64,000 nucleotides of DNA from an uncultured bacterium (GCA_902779075.1 CACZAK010000018.1:43565-107564); one strand, 5' to 3'. Shown: positions 1 through 9,877, counted from the stretch's first letter. Program-made: numbers and translations. Notes: generated by a model from the letters alone, not told the origin.

Positions 1-408
1 TTCGGATTCAGAGAACCCCCGTTTCGCAACCGTCATTCCTTCGGCAGAAATTTCCTCGGCGGGATTTTGGTTCGCGATCAGCCAATCGCGCGCGAGTCCC
101 GGCACGGCCAGATAACCGCCGCCCTTCAGCTGCACCCAACCGGGGATCAGCTCTTCGGGGAAAAGCTTTCGGTCGCCAGTGAACGGCGGCGACACGCGCA
201 CGTCCTTCGCCACGGCGACAGGATCCTTGTAGGCCAGCGTCTTCACCGCCGGCGAGAGTTCGCTCGGCGACTGCCGCACGATCGCCCGCTCAGTCGAGAC
301 GTACCACGTCTCGCCAGGCTTGGGGCCGTTGAACTTTGGACCCGACGAACAGCCGACGATGAAGCCCGCCGCACCAATCAGCACAACTCGCATACCAAAA
401 GTTTTCAT
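1..408 (-). CDS. SH3-like lipoprotein (3' end outside window)
   Basis: The reading frame opens with ATG at 408 behind an AGGAG ribosome site and stays open to the window edge (136 codons seen). The N-terminus is a lipoprotein signal: a short basic start, a hydrophobic stretch and an Ile-Val-Gly-Cys lipobox at about residues 21-24. After a Pro/Gly-rich linker comes a segment with the pattern of a bacterial SH3 domain: a Trp-Tyr-Val-Ser start, an Arg-X-X-Pro turn, and later Gly-Trp-Val-Gln-Leu and Gly-Gly-Tyr-Leu. Such domains in envelope lipoproteins often bind peptidoglycan or partner proteins; that role is inferred. The C-terminus is not visible, so further domains cannot be excluded. Confidence 0.75.
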   Translation of the reverse strand, partial: MKTFGMRVVLIGAAGFIVGCSSGPKFNGPKPGETWYVSTERAIVRQSPSELSPAVKTLAYKDPVAVAKDVRVSPPFTGDRKLFPEELIPGWVQLKGGGYLAVPGLARDWLIANQNPAEEISAEGMTVAKRGFSESE

Positions 409-575
409 TTTTCTTCTCCTGTCTTGTTTGGGCCGCCAGTTCATGCGCCATACTGAAAAGCCCTGTCTGGATGTGGAAGGATAGTATATCACAATTTTAC
501 CGCCTTGCGCTACAGGAACGACGACGGGTGAAGCGAAACAAAGCTTACAGATGCCACCTCCGCCGCCCTCTGCCG

Positions 576-2762
576 TCACTTCTGTCCGTCGTCTTGCGGA
601 GGCGTGAATGGCGGTTCGCCGGGGTTGCGCAACATGTTGAACTGCTCGTAGAGGTCCTCCCCGACGATGCGGGAGAACCTCTGCGCCCACTGCTTGCGCT
701 TCTCGTAGTCGTTCTTCGGACGCTCGCTCTTCGGAAGCGTCCGGTATTCCGCGAACATCTTCCTGAACGCCTCCCAGCCGTACCGCTCCTGCAGGCGCAG
801 GAAAAACTCCAGCGCCAGAAAGGGATCGGACTTCCACTGGTCGAAGGGATGCCCCGCCGCCAACCAGGCCTCGTACTTTCTCTTGATGGCCGGGCTCCCC
901 ATCCGCGTCTGGCGTGGCTTGAAGCCGCAGATCTTTTCCATGCAGTAAAGCGTGAAGAAGTTGACCGTCACCTCGACCGTCCCGTCAAACGTCCAGTCGT
1001 TGTTCTGGTGGTTGTGCCCCATTTCGTGGAAGAAGCCCCAGACGTTCTCCGCATTCCCCGACCGGACCGTCTGCGCGTCCAGCAGCAGATGCGCGCTCCC
1101 TGACGGGACCATGAGGGGATACCCGGCGTGCATGAACCCAGCGCACAGCTGCTTGTCAATGCAGAACCGCTCCGGCGAGCTCCGCTTGGCCGGAATCACC
1201 GTCAGCCAGGCGTCAAGGTCCATGATTTCGGACCAGACCCCCAGCAAAGGCAGGGGATCTTCCATTTTGCGGATGAGGGATGACGGAACGGTGAAGACGA
1301 CCTTGTCGCTCTCGATCTCCGCCATCGGCGCCGGCAGGTTGCGGAGCGTCTCCCGCCACGACGCGGCGGTGTCGCGTCCCTTCACGAACCAGGGCGCGGG
1401 ACAGGCCGGTCCGATCTTGACCTGTACCGTCCCCGTCTTCCCCTCGGGCACCACCACGTACACCATGCCGCCAAACGGCGAAGACAGGCGCGTCTCCGTC
1501 TTGTTGAGCGGCACCTCTACATCCACCACCGGCGCGCGGCTCCACTTCTCATGCGCCGTCACACGGCAGGTTGTGGTGCCGATCCGCAAACGCAGCCCCG
1601 CCTTCTCCATCCCCTGCGGAAGCGTGACCGTCAACGGCTCGCCCGCCACGGCGAACAGTCCCGTCCCGTGCCAGCGCGGCACCGAGAGATCCACCGCAAC
1701 CGTACGCGTCTCGTGCTGCTTCGACTCCGGTACGCCTGGATAGATCTTCGCCGCCGGATGTGCGGGCCACACCTTCGCCGGCTCCCTCTGCCAGTCGTCC
1801 TGAAACGCGGTCAGCGCCAGCCGGTCGCGCAGCCGCTCCACGCCAATCGGATGCTCGGGCGACGGAACGGGCAGCGGACGGTCTCCGCCGAACATGTCCA
1901 CGATCTGCGGCCTGTAACGTCGCTCATTATCCGGCAGAATTTGCCAAAACGCCGAGAGAAGGAACGACGCCTGGCGCGCCGAATGGACGTTGGACTTCAG
2001 CGTACTCGTCCCCTGGGCCAGCTGCAGCGCCTCCGCACAGCTCATCGGGAGCGCGGATCGCCCCACGGCCTTGAAGAACTTCCCCTCGACGGGCGAAGCC
2101 GAGTAGTCACCCGTGTAGAGTCCGGCCGGACCGAGCAACGCATTGAACGCGCTTTCCGTCTTGAACGACTTTTGATTAATCTGATACCATCCCCATCCGA
2201 CCACGGAGCAGAGAACGCCGCCACCGCGTTCGATGAACGCACGTACCTTCGGCATGTCCTTCAAGCTATGTGACTCGGGACTGAGCAGGACTACGGCGGG
2301 CAGCACGATGTCTTTCAGCTGATCGAGACTGTTGATGACCTCGATTTGCGAATCCTTGCATTGGGCAAGCGTGTTGCGATAACCCCTCATGCGCGCGTCA
2401 TAGTAAAGCGTCTTCGGCCGCTCCACGCCTGCGAGCCACCTGAGCGCCGACTGCACGAACGCCGCATTCGACGGCTTCTTCATCCCCTCCTCCAAGACAA
2501 ACAGCTGGTGGCTCAACGCGACAACCCGTCCATTTCCCATGCGGGTGGCAGCCGCCACCGGCACGCGCGCATTGCCGATGCGTCCCCAGACTAGCGGGAA
2601 TGCCGGCTCGCCCGCCACCAGGATCACGCCGGGGATGCCGCCTCCCACAATCTCGAGTCCCTTCGCCTTTTCAGCGATCTCCTGCTGGAATGATGCGGCA
2701 TCCTGCGCCCAGACCAAGCACGTGCACATCATGCAAGCCGCGAACATATTTATTTTTCTCAT
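576..2762 (-). CDS. Exported M60-family (enhancin/SslE-like) zinc metallopeptidase
   Basis: A 728-residue protein with an N-terminal signal peptide (about residues 1-19). The first half resembles the regulatory domain found before M60 catalytic domains, with a glutamine-amidotransferase-like fold and Ser-His-Gln-Leu-Phe near residue 86. The zinc motif HEMGH is at residues 579-583 and a likely third ligand, Glu, is at about 597 in the Asp-Gly-Thr-Val-Glu context; this is the HExxH-(8-28)-E pattern of family M60. Known relatives cleave mucin-type glycoproteins or other O-glycosylated proteins at the cell surface. The start has a good ribosome site (AGAAGGA) and a promoter lies at 2795-2823. Mucin as substrate is inference. 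It fits a host-associated, glycan-feeding lifestyle and the GH92 mannosidase next door. Confidence 0.85.
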   Translation of the reverse strand: MRKINMFAACMMCTCLVWAQDAASFQQEIAEKAKGLEIVGGGIPGVILVAGEPAFPLVWGRIGNARVPVAAATRMGNGRVVALSHQLFVLEEGMKKPSNAAFVQSALRWLAGVERPKTLYYDARMRGYRNTLAQCKDSQIEVINSLDQLKDIVLPAVVLLSPESHSLKDMPKVRAFIERGGGVLCSVVGWGWYQINQKSFKTESAFNALLGPAGLYTGDYSASPVEGKFFKAVGRSALPMSCAEALQLAQGTSTLKSNVHSARQASFLLSAFWQILPDNERRYRPQIVDMFGGDRPLPVPSPEHPIGVERLRDRLALTAFQDDWQREPAKVWPAHPAAKIYPGVPESKQHETRTVAVDLSVPRWHGTGLFAVAGEPLTVTLPQGMEKAGLRLRIGTTTCRVTAHEKWSRAPVVDVEVPLNKTETRLSSPFGGMVYVVVPEGKTGTVQVKIGPACPAPWFVKGRDTAASWRETLRNLPAPMAEIESDKVVFTVPSSLIRKMEDPLPLLGVWSEIMDLDAWLTVIPAKRSSPERFCIDKQLCAGFMHAGYPLMVPSGSAHLLLDAQTVRSGNAENVWGFFHEMGHNHQNNDWTFDGTVEVTVNFFTLYCMEKICGFKPRQTRMGSPAIKRKYEAWLAAGHPFDQWKSDPFLALEFFLRLQERYGWEAFRKMFAEYRTLPKSERPKNDYEKRKQWAQRFSRIVGEDLYEQFNMLRNPGEPPFTPPQDDGQK

Positions 2763-2794
2763 TAAGAAATCCTTCTCTTTTCCTGTGGGCGATT

Positions 2795-2823
2795 ATTGTA
2801 CCAAAATTATGCCCTGCCCGCAA
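2795..2823 (-). promoter_or_regulatory. Promoter of the M60 peptidase gene
   Basis: Minus-strand -35 TTGCGG (2818-2823), 17-bp spacer ending in TGG, and -10 TACAAT (2795-2800). It matches the pattern repeated at many genes in this window. Confidence 0.7.
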
Positions 2824-2880
2824 AGCCAACATTTCCCAAAAGGAGCTGCGATTCTACGTCTTCGCTCGCCATACGGGAAA

Positions 2881-5088
2881 TCAGCATTTCATCTCAAACA
2901 CGAGTTTACCGCCATTCAGGATATCCTCGTGGCGGATGGTGAAGCCCTCCAGCGGCACGCCGTTGAGCGCGACTGACTTGACGTATTTGTTTTCGGGCGA
3001 GAGGTTTTTGGCAATGATGGTGAAGGTCTTGCCAGCTCCAGATGGTAGGTGAAGCACTATCTTAGGCAACTGCGGTGCGCCAAGCACGTATTCGCCGCTC
3101 GCGGGGTTCATCGGATAGAAGCCCATCGCGGAGAAGAGATACCACGCGCTCATCTGCCCGCAGTCGTCGTTGCCGCAAAGCCCGTCTGGCTTGTTGACGT
3201 AGAACTTCTCGAACACGTCGCGCACCAGCTCCGCCTGACGCGCCGCGCGGTCGGCATACCGCAGAAGGTAGATGACGTGGTGGCTCGGCTCGTTGCCGTG
3301 GCAGTACTGTCCCATGAGCCCCGTCACGTCGTCGCACGTGCCGGTCTCGGACTCGTCGGCCTCGAGCGTGAAGAGACGGCAGAGCCGTTCGCCTGCAACT
3401 TCCTTACCGCCAACAGCCTCAATGAGCGCCTCGGGCTCGTGCAGGACGTGCCATGTCCACTGCCAGGCGTTCCCCTCCGTGAAGTCGCTTCCCGTCCCGG
3501 CGTTGCGTCCGAGCGCAAGCGGGTTGAACGGCGTAGTCCAGTTTCCCTTGGTGTCGCGTCCGCGCACGAAATGCGTCTCGGGATCAACCACGTTCCGCCA
3601 GTTGCGCGAACGCTTCAGGAAGAAAGCCGCGTCGTCCGCGAAACCGAGACGCTCCGCCATCCGCGCCGCGCACCAGTCGTCGTAGCAGCACTCAAGGAGA
3701 CGCGAGACGGATTCGCTCGTCACTATGTCGTTCGGGTAGTACCCGTACTTGTCGAGGGCGGGCCAGTCCTCGAGGAGGCGTCCCGCGTGGAGGTTGGTGA
3801 GCGAGTCCTTGATCGACGCGAACGCCGCCTCCCAGAACGCGCGGTCACGCGCATGAAGCGACGCGGCATCCGCCCCGCCTGGCGCGGCAGGGCGCGAAAT
3901 CGCCTCTGTCTTCAGGAACCAGTCGACAATGACCGGCACCGAATGCGTACCGATCATGCACTGGTTGTCACGCCCCATGAGCGTCCATATCGGGAGAAAA
4001 CCGGCCGCTTTCTGGTGTTCGAGCATCGTCTCGACAAAATCATCCCCCATTTCGGAAGAGATCAACGTGTGGAGTGGATGTGCCGCGCGGAACGTGTCCC
4101 AGAGCGAAAGCGTCGAATAATAGCGCCCGCCAGGTGCGATATGCACCTCGCCGTCTGCGCCGCGATAGCGTCCGTCAACATCCGCGATGTTGGCGGGCTG
4201 GATGAGCAGACGGTAGAGCGCAGAGTAGAAGTTAGTCTTCTCGTCGTCCGTTCCCTCGGCGTCCATCCGCGAGAGCTGGCGTTCCCATTCGTCTTCCGCC
4301 GCCGCGCGCACCGTCTCAAAATCGAATCCAGGGCACTCCGCGTCCATGTTGCGGCGCGCACCCTCCTTGTCAACAAGCGAATACCCGATCTTGACTACCA
4401 GCGGCTCGTCGCCTGCGTCAAACGAAAGCACCAGACGCGGTGCCTTCTCATCGGGAGAGAGCGGTTCAAGCGTAACAGGCACCTCAAAATCACGGTTGGT
4501 CTCGATGACGAACGAATAGCGCCTCTCCACCCAGTGCTTGCGCACGTTGGTGCCGGAGACAATCCGCCTACCCTGCACGCGCACGTCGCTTGAAAGAATC
4601 GTCTTCGCGAGTACCTTCCCGCCGATGCCCCATTGGCAGTCGAGGAGAAGCCGCATCGCCTTCGCCCCCACGCCTGTGAAGCGATAGACCGCTGTATGCG
4701 CGGCGGCAGTCGCCTCCACGCGCACGCCACAGTCGTCGAGCGTGACGGCGTAGTAGCCAGGTGTGCAGGCCTGAGTCTCTTTGCGGAACGCGGACGAGAC
4801 GTTGGGCGATGCCTCACCGGCGAACGGCATGATCCGGATATCGCCGAGGTCGCCGCATCCCGTACCGCTTAGGTGCGTCTGCGAGAAGCCTAGGATGCGG
4901 TCGTCCTCGTAACGGTACCCGGCGCAGTAGCGGTATCCCTCGCGTCCGGTGTCAGGTGAGGGCTGCACAAGCCCGAACGGATACGCCGCCCCCGGGAAAG
5001 TGTGCCCGTCCCCGCCTGAGCCAATCTCTGGCCTAACGAATTTCGTTCTCATTTCCCACGCACTTCTGTTCTGATTTTGTAAAATCAT
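2881..5088 (-). CDS. GH92 alpha-mannosidase family protein, apparently not exported
   Basis: About 735 residues covering both GH92 domains. Family motifs visible: Gly-Gly-Asp-Gly-His-Thr-Phe-Pro-Gly-Ala near the N-terminus, Phe-Ser-Gln-Thr-His-Leu-Ser-Gly-Thr-Gly, Ser-Leu-Trp-Asp-Thr-Phe-Arg, His-Gly-Asn-Glu-Pro-Ser-His-His, and Gly-Asn-Asp-Asp-Cys-Gly-Gln-Met-Ser-Ala-Trp-Tyr, which holds the catalytic acidic residues. GH92 enzymes are calcium-dependent, inverting exo-alpha-mannosidases, often acting on N-glycans. The ATG at 5088 overlaps the recJ stop as ATGA, suggesting translational coupling; an ATG at 5052 is an alternative. Neither start gives a signal peptide, whereas most family members are exported, so it may act on imported oligosaccharides. 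Confidence 0.88.
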   Translation of the reverse strand: MILQNQNRSAWEMRTKFVRPEIGSGGDGHTFPGAAYPFGLVQPSPDTGREGYRYCAGYRYEDDRILGFSQTHLSGTGCGDLGDIRIMPFAGEASPNVSSAFRKETQACTPGYYAVTLDDCGVRVEATAAAHTAVYRFTGVGAKAMRLLLDCQWGIGGKVLAKTILSSDVRVQGRRIVSGTNVRKHWVERRYSFVIETNRDFEVPVTLEPLSPDEKAPRLVLSFDAGDEPLVVKIGYSLVDKEGARRNMDAECPGFDFETVRAAAEDEWERQLSRMDAEGTDDEKTNFYSALYRLLIQPANIADVDGRYRGADGEVHIAPGGRYYSTLSLWDTFRAAHPLHTLISSEMGDDFVETMLEHQKAAGFLPIWTLMGRDNQCMIGTHSVPVIVDWFLKTEAISRPAAPGGADAASLHARDRAFWEAAFASIKDSLTNLHAGRLLEDWPALDKYGYYPNDIVTSESVSRLLECCYDDWCAARMAERLGFADDAAFFLKRSRNWRNVVDPETHFVRGRDTKGNWTTPFNPLALGRNAGTGSDFTEGNAWQWTWHVLHEPEALIEAVGGKEVAGERLCRLFTLEADESETGTCDDVTGLMGQYCHGNEPSHHVIYLLRYADRAARQAELVRDVFEKFYVNKPDGLCGNDDCGQMSAWYLFSAMGFYPMNPASGEYVLGAPQLPKIVLHLPSGAGKTFTIIAKNLSPENKYVKSVALNGVPLEGFTIRHEDILNGGKLVFEMKC

Positions 5089-6731
5089 TGCCCGTGGACG
5101 CGCACGGCAAGCAATTTCAGCTCCAGATGGGAATCGCCGCCGAAATCGGACTCCATCAGCGTGAACAGCACGTCGCGCGGAACGTCGTGCGCGCGGATTG
5201 CCTCCACGTCCACGCCGTGGTTCCACCAGACAGCGCGCGGGATCGCCTTGTTTACGAACGCGAAGGTTGCGTGCTGTCCCTCCGCGCCTATCGGACGCGC
5301 GTCCGAGAAACGCACGCCTTGCAGTCCGAACACGGGCTCCGGATTTCCCTCGCCGAACGGCTCAAGCACGTTCAACGCGTCGAGCAGCTCCATCGTGATG
5401 TCGCCCGGCTCCAGCCAGAGGTCTGGCTCCACGGCTTTGGCGCGTTCAATGGCCTCGCGTGCCTCCGCATACTGCGCGGCGCACGCCTCGGTGAAGAGTC
5501 GGCGGAAATCCTCGAAACGTCCTTCCTTCACCGTGAACCCGCCTGCCGCAGCATGGCCGCCGAACCGGTCCAGCGCGTCGGTCGCCGCCGCGAGCGCGTC
5601 TCGAACGTTGTACCCGTCGGGGGCGCGCACGCTGCCCGTATCGCCCACCGCAACGGCCACCGGCACGCCGAGCCGCTCCATCAAGCGCGCCGCGACTATG
5701 CCGACAACGCCGGTGTTGCCCGTCTCAAGGCGCGCCACGCAGGCCGGGCGGCCGGATGCGATCTGGCTCTGCAACGCAAACGCGAGCTCGCGCTCCTCCG
5801 TCTGCCGGCGTCCGTTTATGCCGTTCACGCGTACGGCGAGGTTCCGCGCCACCTCGCGGTCCTGCTCCATCAGGAGGTTGTAGGCGAGCGCGGCGCTCTC
5901 CAGACGGCCCGTCGCGTTGATGCGCGGCGAGAGTAGGAACCCATAGTCGCGGGCGTTGGGCGTCGATGAGGCCACGCGGGACGCTGAACGCATGAGCTCC
6001 TTCAGTCCGAGCGGGGCGCACCGCCAGAAGTTCGCGAGCGACTGCGCCACGAGGATGCGGTTCTGTCCCCGGAGCGGCATGATGTCCGCCACCGTGGCAA
6101 GTCCCGCCAGGACGAGCAGCGGCGCGGCGAACTTTCCGCCGCTATAAAGGCCTGCCGCCTGGGCGGCCTGCACGAGCGCTCCGGCCAGGAAGAACGCCAC
6201 GCCTGCGCCGCAGAGGTCCGCACAGCCCGGTGCGGCGGCCACGCGGGGATTTACGAGCGCGTCGGCGGCGGGGAGGTCAGGACCAGGCAGGTGGTGGTCG
6301 GTCACGACCACCGACACGCCGCGCGCCTTGATGTCGGCGATCTCGCGCACGGAGGAAATTCCGTTGTCCACCGTCACCACAAGCCCTACGTCCGGGTGTT
6401 CTGAGAAAAGGCGTCCGATCGCCGCGGCGGTGAGGCCGTATCCTTCCTTGAAACGGTCGGGGACGAATGCATCCGCCAATGCGCCGAGGCGACGCAGGGC
6501 CGAGACGAGGATCGCGCTCGCGCACACGCCGTCGCAGTCGTAGTCGCCGTACACTACGATCTTGCGTCCGTCGCGCACGAACGGCAGAATGACCTCCGCA
6601 GCCTCCCGCACGCCCGGCAGCGCGTCCACGCGCACCAGACGCGCAAGAGACGGATCGAGGAACTCCTCTCGTTCTTCCGCGCATATTCCCCGCTTCTCAA
6701 GCAGGCGCTCAACTATGGGATGCAAATTCAC
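5085..6731 (-). CDS. recJ: Single-stranded-DNA-specific exonuclease RecJ
   Basis: A protein of about 548 residues with the DHH phosphoesterase signature: Gly-Asp-Tyr-Asp-Cys-Asp-Gly near residue 70, Val-Thr-Asp-His-His-Leu-Pro (the DHH motif), and in the DHHA1 part Gly-Gly-His-Ala-Ala-Ala-Gly-Gly. The C-terminal OB region carries the usual Pro-Phe-Gly-Glu-Gly-Asn-Pro-Glu-Pro. RecJ degrades ssDNA 5'-3' in recombination and mismatch repair. I place the start at GTG 6731 because the RecJ N-terminus (His-Pro-Ile-Val-Glu...) begins there; TTG 6725 is possible. The -10 box sits at 6739-6744, so the transcript would be leaderless. The stop overlaps the GH92 start. Confidence 0.9.
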   Translation of the reverse strand: MNLHPIVERLLEKRGICAEEREEFLDPSLARLVRVDALPGVREAAEVILPFVRDGRKIVVYGDYDCDGVCASAILVSALRRLGALADAFVPDRFKEGYGLTAAAIGRLFSEHPDVGLVVTVDNGISSVREIADIKARGVSVVVTDHHLPGPDLPAADALVNPRVAAAPGCADLCGAGVAFFLAGALVQAAQAAGLYSGGKFAAPLLVLAGLATVADIMPLRGQNRILVAQSLANFWRCAPLGLKELMRSASRVASSTPNARDYGFLLSPRINATGRLESAALAYNLLMEQDREVARNLAVRVNGINGRRQTEERELAFALQSQIASGRPACVARLETGNTGVVGIVAARLMERLGVPVAVAVGDTGSVRAPDGYNVRDALAAATDALDRFGGHAAAGGFTVKEGRFEDFRRLFTEACAAQYAEAREAIERAKAVEPDLWLEPGDITMELLDALNVLEPFGEGNPEPVFGLQGVRFSDARPIGAEGQHATFAFVNKAIPRAVWWNHGVDVEAIRAHDVPRDVLFTLMESDFGGDSHLELKLLAVRVHGQ

Positions 6732-6738
6732 GACCCAT

Positions 6739-6767
6739 ATTCTACCATATCCCGCCCCCTCTGGCAA
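6739..6767 (-). promoter_or_regulatory. recJ promoter, giving a leaderless transcript
   Basis: -35 TTGCCA (6762-6767), 17-bp spacer ending in TGG, and -10 TAGAAT (6739-6744). The predicted transcription start falls on or next to the recJ start codon. Confidence 0.6.
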
Positions 6768-6769
6768 TG

Positions 6770-9700
6770 CTATGAGCGGCGGAGAAGCCCCTTCACGAAC
6801 TCGCGGAGGCGCTGGAACAGCGCGTAGAGCGCAGGTGTGAAGAAGATGCCCACGAACGTGGCGGCGAGCATTCCCGAGAACGTAGATATGCCGATCGCCT
6901 TCTGGGAGCCTGCGCCCGCGCCCGTCGCGAGGACGAGCGGCAGCACGCCGCAGAGGAAGCTCCACGCCGTCATCTGCACGGCGCGGAAGCGGAGGTCTGC
7001 CCCCTTCAACGCCGCGTCGGCGACGGGCAGCCCCGCCTCCTCGCGCTGCTGCTTCGAGAACTCCACCATGAGGATCGCGTTCTTCGCGGAAAGCCCGATC
7101 AGCATCACTAGACCGAGCTGCGCGTAGATGCTCATCGGCGTGCCGGTGATCCAGAGGCCCAGATACGCGCCGGCGAGCGCGAAGACGACGCTGCACATCA
7201 CGGGCAGCGGAATCGTCCAGCTCTCGTACTGCGCGACGAGGAAGAGGTACGCGAATAGCGCAGCAAGTCCCATCAACAGGCCGAGACGTCCTTGGTTCTC
7301 TTTCTCCTGGAGCGACATCTCGCTCCACTCGACGTGATAGCCCTCCGGCGCGCCCGCACGTTCAATCGCGGAGATCAGCTCAAGCGGCGCGACGCCGGGG
7401 GCGACCTGCGCGTTGATGCTCGCGGACGGCATCTTGTTGAAGCGCGTGACCTCGCGCGAACCGATCTCGTAGGCGACCGTGCCGATCGCCGAAAGCGGCA
7501 CCATCGCGCCGTTCGCGCCCGGCACGTGGAGGTCGGCGATGTCCTCCGGCGTCGCGCGGAAGTCCGCCTGCGACTGCACGAGCACCTCGTAGGCGCGGCC
7601 GTCCTTGTTGAAGTCGTTCACGTACACGCTCGCAAGCTTGTTCTGGAGAGTCGAGAACACGGTGGACGGGTCCACGCCGAGCGACTTGGCCTTCTGCCGG
7701 TCGAGCGTGAGACGCAGCTGGGGCGTGTCCGCGCGGAAGCCGCACGTCACGCGCCCGGCCTCGGGAAGCTCCTGGATGCGCCGCACGAACGCCTGCGCGG
7801 CGGCGGCAAGCGCGGTGGCGTCAGACCCGGTGTCGGAGCAGAGGTTGAACCCCACGCCGCCGAGGCGGCCGAGTCCGCTGATGGCGGGCGTCGTGAAACA
7901 CGTCACCTTCGCGGCGTAGACGTCCGCCGTGCGCTTGCGGATTTCGGCGATGATCGCCCCCACCTGAGTCTCGGGCGTCTTGCGGTCGTCCCAGTGGTCG
8001 AGCAATAGCACGCCCATGCCGCAGTGTTCGCCGCTGCCGGACATCGACCCGTTGCCGGAGATGAGCATCACGCCCTTCACGCCCGGCACGCCCTGGATGC
8101 GTTTCTGGATGTCGTCCAGTACGCGGTTCGTGCGCTCGAGCGTGGCGCCCTGCGGCAGCTCCACGTCCATCATGATCATGCCCTTGTCCTCGTCGGGGAG
8201 GAGCGTCTCCTTCACGCAGTCCTTGAGGAACCAGCAGCCGCCCGCCGCCGCCGCGAAGAGGAGTGCCGAGATCACCACGTGGCGCACGAGCAGGCGCACC
8301 ACGGCAAGATACCCCTTCCGCGCGCCGTCGATCACGAAGTTGACGGGCGCGAAGAGACGCGGCGGTCGGGCCTTTGGCGGACGCAGCAGGAGCGAGCAGA
8401 GCACCGGCGAGAGAGTGAGCGCCACAAAGGTGGAGAGACAGAGTGCCACGCACATCGTGAACGCGAACTGGATGTACATCTTCCCCACCATGCCGCCGTA
8501 GAACGCGAGCGGGATGTAGCAGGCCACCGTCACGAGCGTCGTCGCGATCACGGCGCCAGTGATCTGGCGCATCGACTTCGACGCCGCCTCCTTCGCGGAA
8601 AGCCCCTCCGCGGCCATCAGCGTCTGCGTGTTCTCCACCACCACGATCGCGTCGTCCACAAGCGACCCGATCACGAGGATGAGTCCGAACATCGTGAGGA
8701 TGTTGATCGTGAAACCGAACGCCCAGATGAAGACGAACGCCGCGAGGAGCGAGATCGGAATCGCCACGGCGGGGACGAGCGTGGCGCGGAGGTCCTGGAG
8801 GAACAGCCACGTAATCAGCACCACGAGGCCGAGCGCCATGAAAAGCGTGGCCACGATCTCGTGCATGAACACGCGCGTGAACGCCGTCGCGTCGTTCGCG
8901 ATCTCGCACGTAACGCCCTCGGGGAGACGCTTCATCCAGTCGTCAAGCGTCGCCTTCACGCGGTCCACCACCTCCAGGGAGTTCGCCTCGGGGGTCTTGT
9001 ACACGGAAAGGCCGATCGACTCGCGTCCGTTGAACGCGCTCCGTCCCGCGTAGCTCTTCGAGCCGATCTCCACGCGCGCCACGTCGCCGAGCAGCACCTG
9101 TCCGCCGGTCTCCGGGTCGTTGCGCACCACGATCGCGGCGAATTCCTCCGCCGTCTTCAGGCGGCCGTCCACGTTGAGCTTGTAGGAGAGGTAGCGGTTT
9201 GAATATTCGCTTCCGACCGTGCCGGCGGCCGCCTGCACGTTCTGCGCCTCGATGGCGCGCGAGATGTCCGAGATCGAGATGCCGAGTCCGCTCATGCGCA
9301 CGGGGTTCAGCCACACGCGCATCGCGTACGCCTGCGAGGCGGCCACTTCCGCCACGGACACGCCCTCGAGGCGCATCACGGCCTCCTTCACGTTCTGCTC
9401 CACGAAGTCGCCGAGCTGCTGGAGGGAATACTTCCGCCCGTCCGTCGCGAACGCGTACATCGCGAGCATGTCCGAATTGCGCTTCTGCACGGAGATGCCC
9501 TGCTGCTTCACGATGGACGGCAGTTTCGCCTCGGCGCGCTTGACGGCGTTCTGGAGGTTGACGAGCGCCATGTCGGAGTCCGCGCCGCTTGCAAAGGTCA
9601 CGGAGCAGGAGTAGAATCCGGAGTTGTTGCAGGTGGAGGAGTAGTAGAGGACGTTCTCCACGCCGTTGATCTGGTCCTCGACGGGGAGCGCGATCGTGTC

Positions 9701-9877
9701 CGCCACCACCTGCGCGCTCGCGCCGGGGTAGCTGGCGCTCACGCGGATCGTGACGGGTGCGATCTCGGGGTATTCCTCGACGGGGAGCTGCATGAGGGCG
9801 ATCACGCCGCAGAGCGAGAGCGCAATCGCGAGCACGAACGCGAAGCGCGGACGGTTGATGAAGAACTGGCTGAACAT
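6770..9877 (-). CDS. RND (HAE1/AcrB-type) inner-membrane efflux transporter
   Basis: 1035 residues, the usual length for AcrB-type pumps, with 12 expected membrane helices. Seen in the sequence: the N-terminal Phe-Phe-Ile-Asn-Arg-Pro motif; the porter-domain start Ala-Ser-Tyr-Pro-Gly-Ala-Ser; TM4 Val-Asp-Asp-Ala-Ile-Val-Val-Val-Glu-Asn with the two proton-relay Asp residues; and TM10 Gly-Leu-Ser-Ala-Lys-Asn-Ala-Ile-Leu with the relay Lys. These pumps expel hydrophobic compounds using the proton gradient and need a periplasmic adaptor and an outer-membrane channel. Neither partner is next to it. ATG 9877 was chosen because family homology starts there. recJ lies 38 bp downstream behind its own promoter. 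Confidence 0.93.
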   Translation of the reverse strand: MFSQFFINRPRFAFVLAIALSLCGVIALMQLPVEEYPEIAPVTIRVSASYPGASAQVVADTIALPVEDQINGVENVLYYSSTCNNSGFYSCSVTFASGADSDMALVNLQNAVKRAEAKLPSIVKQQGISVQKRNSDMLAMYAFATDGRKYSLQQLGDFVEQNVKEAVMRLEGVSVAEVAASQAYAMRVWLNPVRMSGLGISISDISRAIEAQNVQAAAGTVGSEYSNRYLSYKLNVDGRLKTAEEFAAIVVRNDPETGGQVLLGDVARVEIGSKSYAGRSAFNGRESIGLSVYKTPEANSLEVVDRVKATLDDWMKRLPEGVTCEIANDATAFTRVFMHEIVATLFMALGLVVLITWLFLQDLRATLVPAVAIPISLLAAFVFIWAFGFTINILTMFGLILVIGSLVDDAIVVVENTQTLMAAEGLSAKEAASKSMRQITGAVIATTLVTVACYIPLAFYGGMVGKMYIQFAFTMCVALCLSTFVALTLSPVLCSLLLRPPKARPPRLFAPVNFVIDGARKGYLAVVRLLVRHVVISALLFAAAAGGCWFLKDCVKETLLPDEDKGMIMMDVELPQGATLERTNRVLDDIQKRIQGVPGVKGVMLISGNGSMSGSGEHCGMGVLLLDHWDDRKTPETQVGAIIAEIRKRTADVYAAKVTCFTTPAISGLGRLGGVGFNLCSDTGSDATALAAAAQAFVRRIQELPEAGRVTCGFRADTPQLRLTLDRQKAKSLGVDPSTVFSTLQNKLASVYVNDFNKDGRAYEVLVQSQADFRATPEDIADLHVPGANGAMVPLSAIGTVAYEIGSREVTRFNKMPSASINAQVAPGVAPLELISAIERAGAPEGYHVEWSEMSLQEKENQGRLGLLMGLAALFAYLFLVAQYESWTIPLPVMCSVVFALAGAYLGLWITGTPMSIYAQLGLVMLIGLSAKNAILMVEFSKQQREEAGLPVADAALKGADLRFRAVQMTAWSFLCGVLPLVLATGAGAGSQKAIGISTFSGMLAATFVGIFFTPALYALFQRLREFVKGLLRRS

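Noticed and set aside
6837..9202. Several long plus-strand frames across the RND gene
   Set aside because: All are complementary to the clearly real RND transporter.
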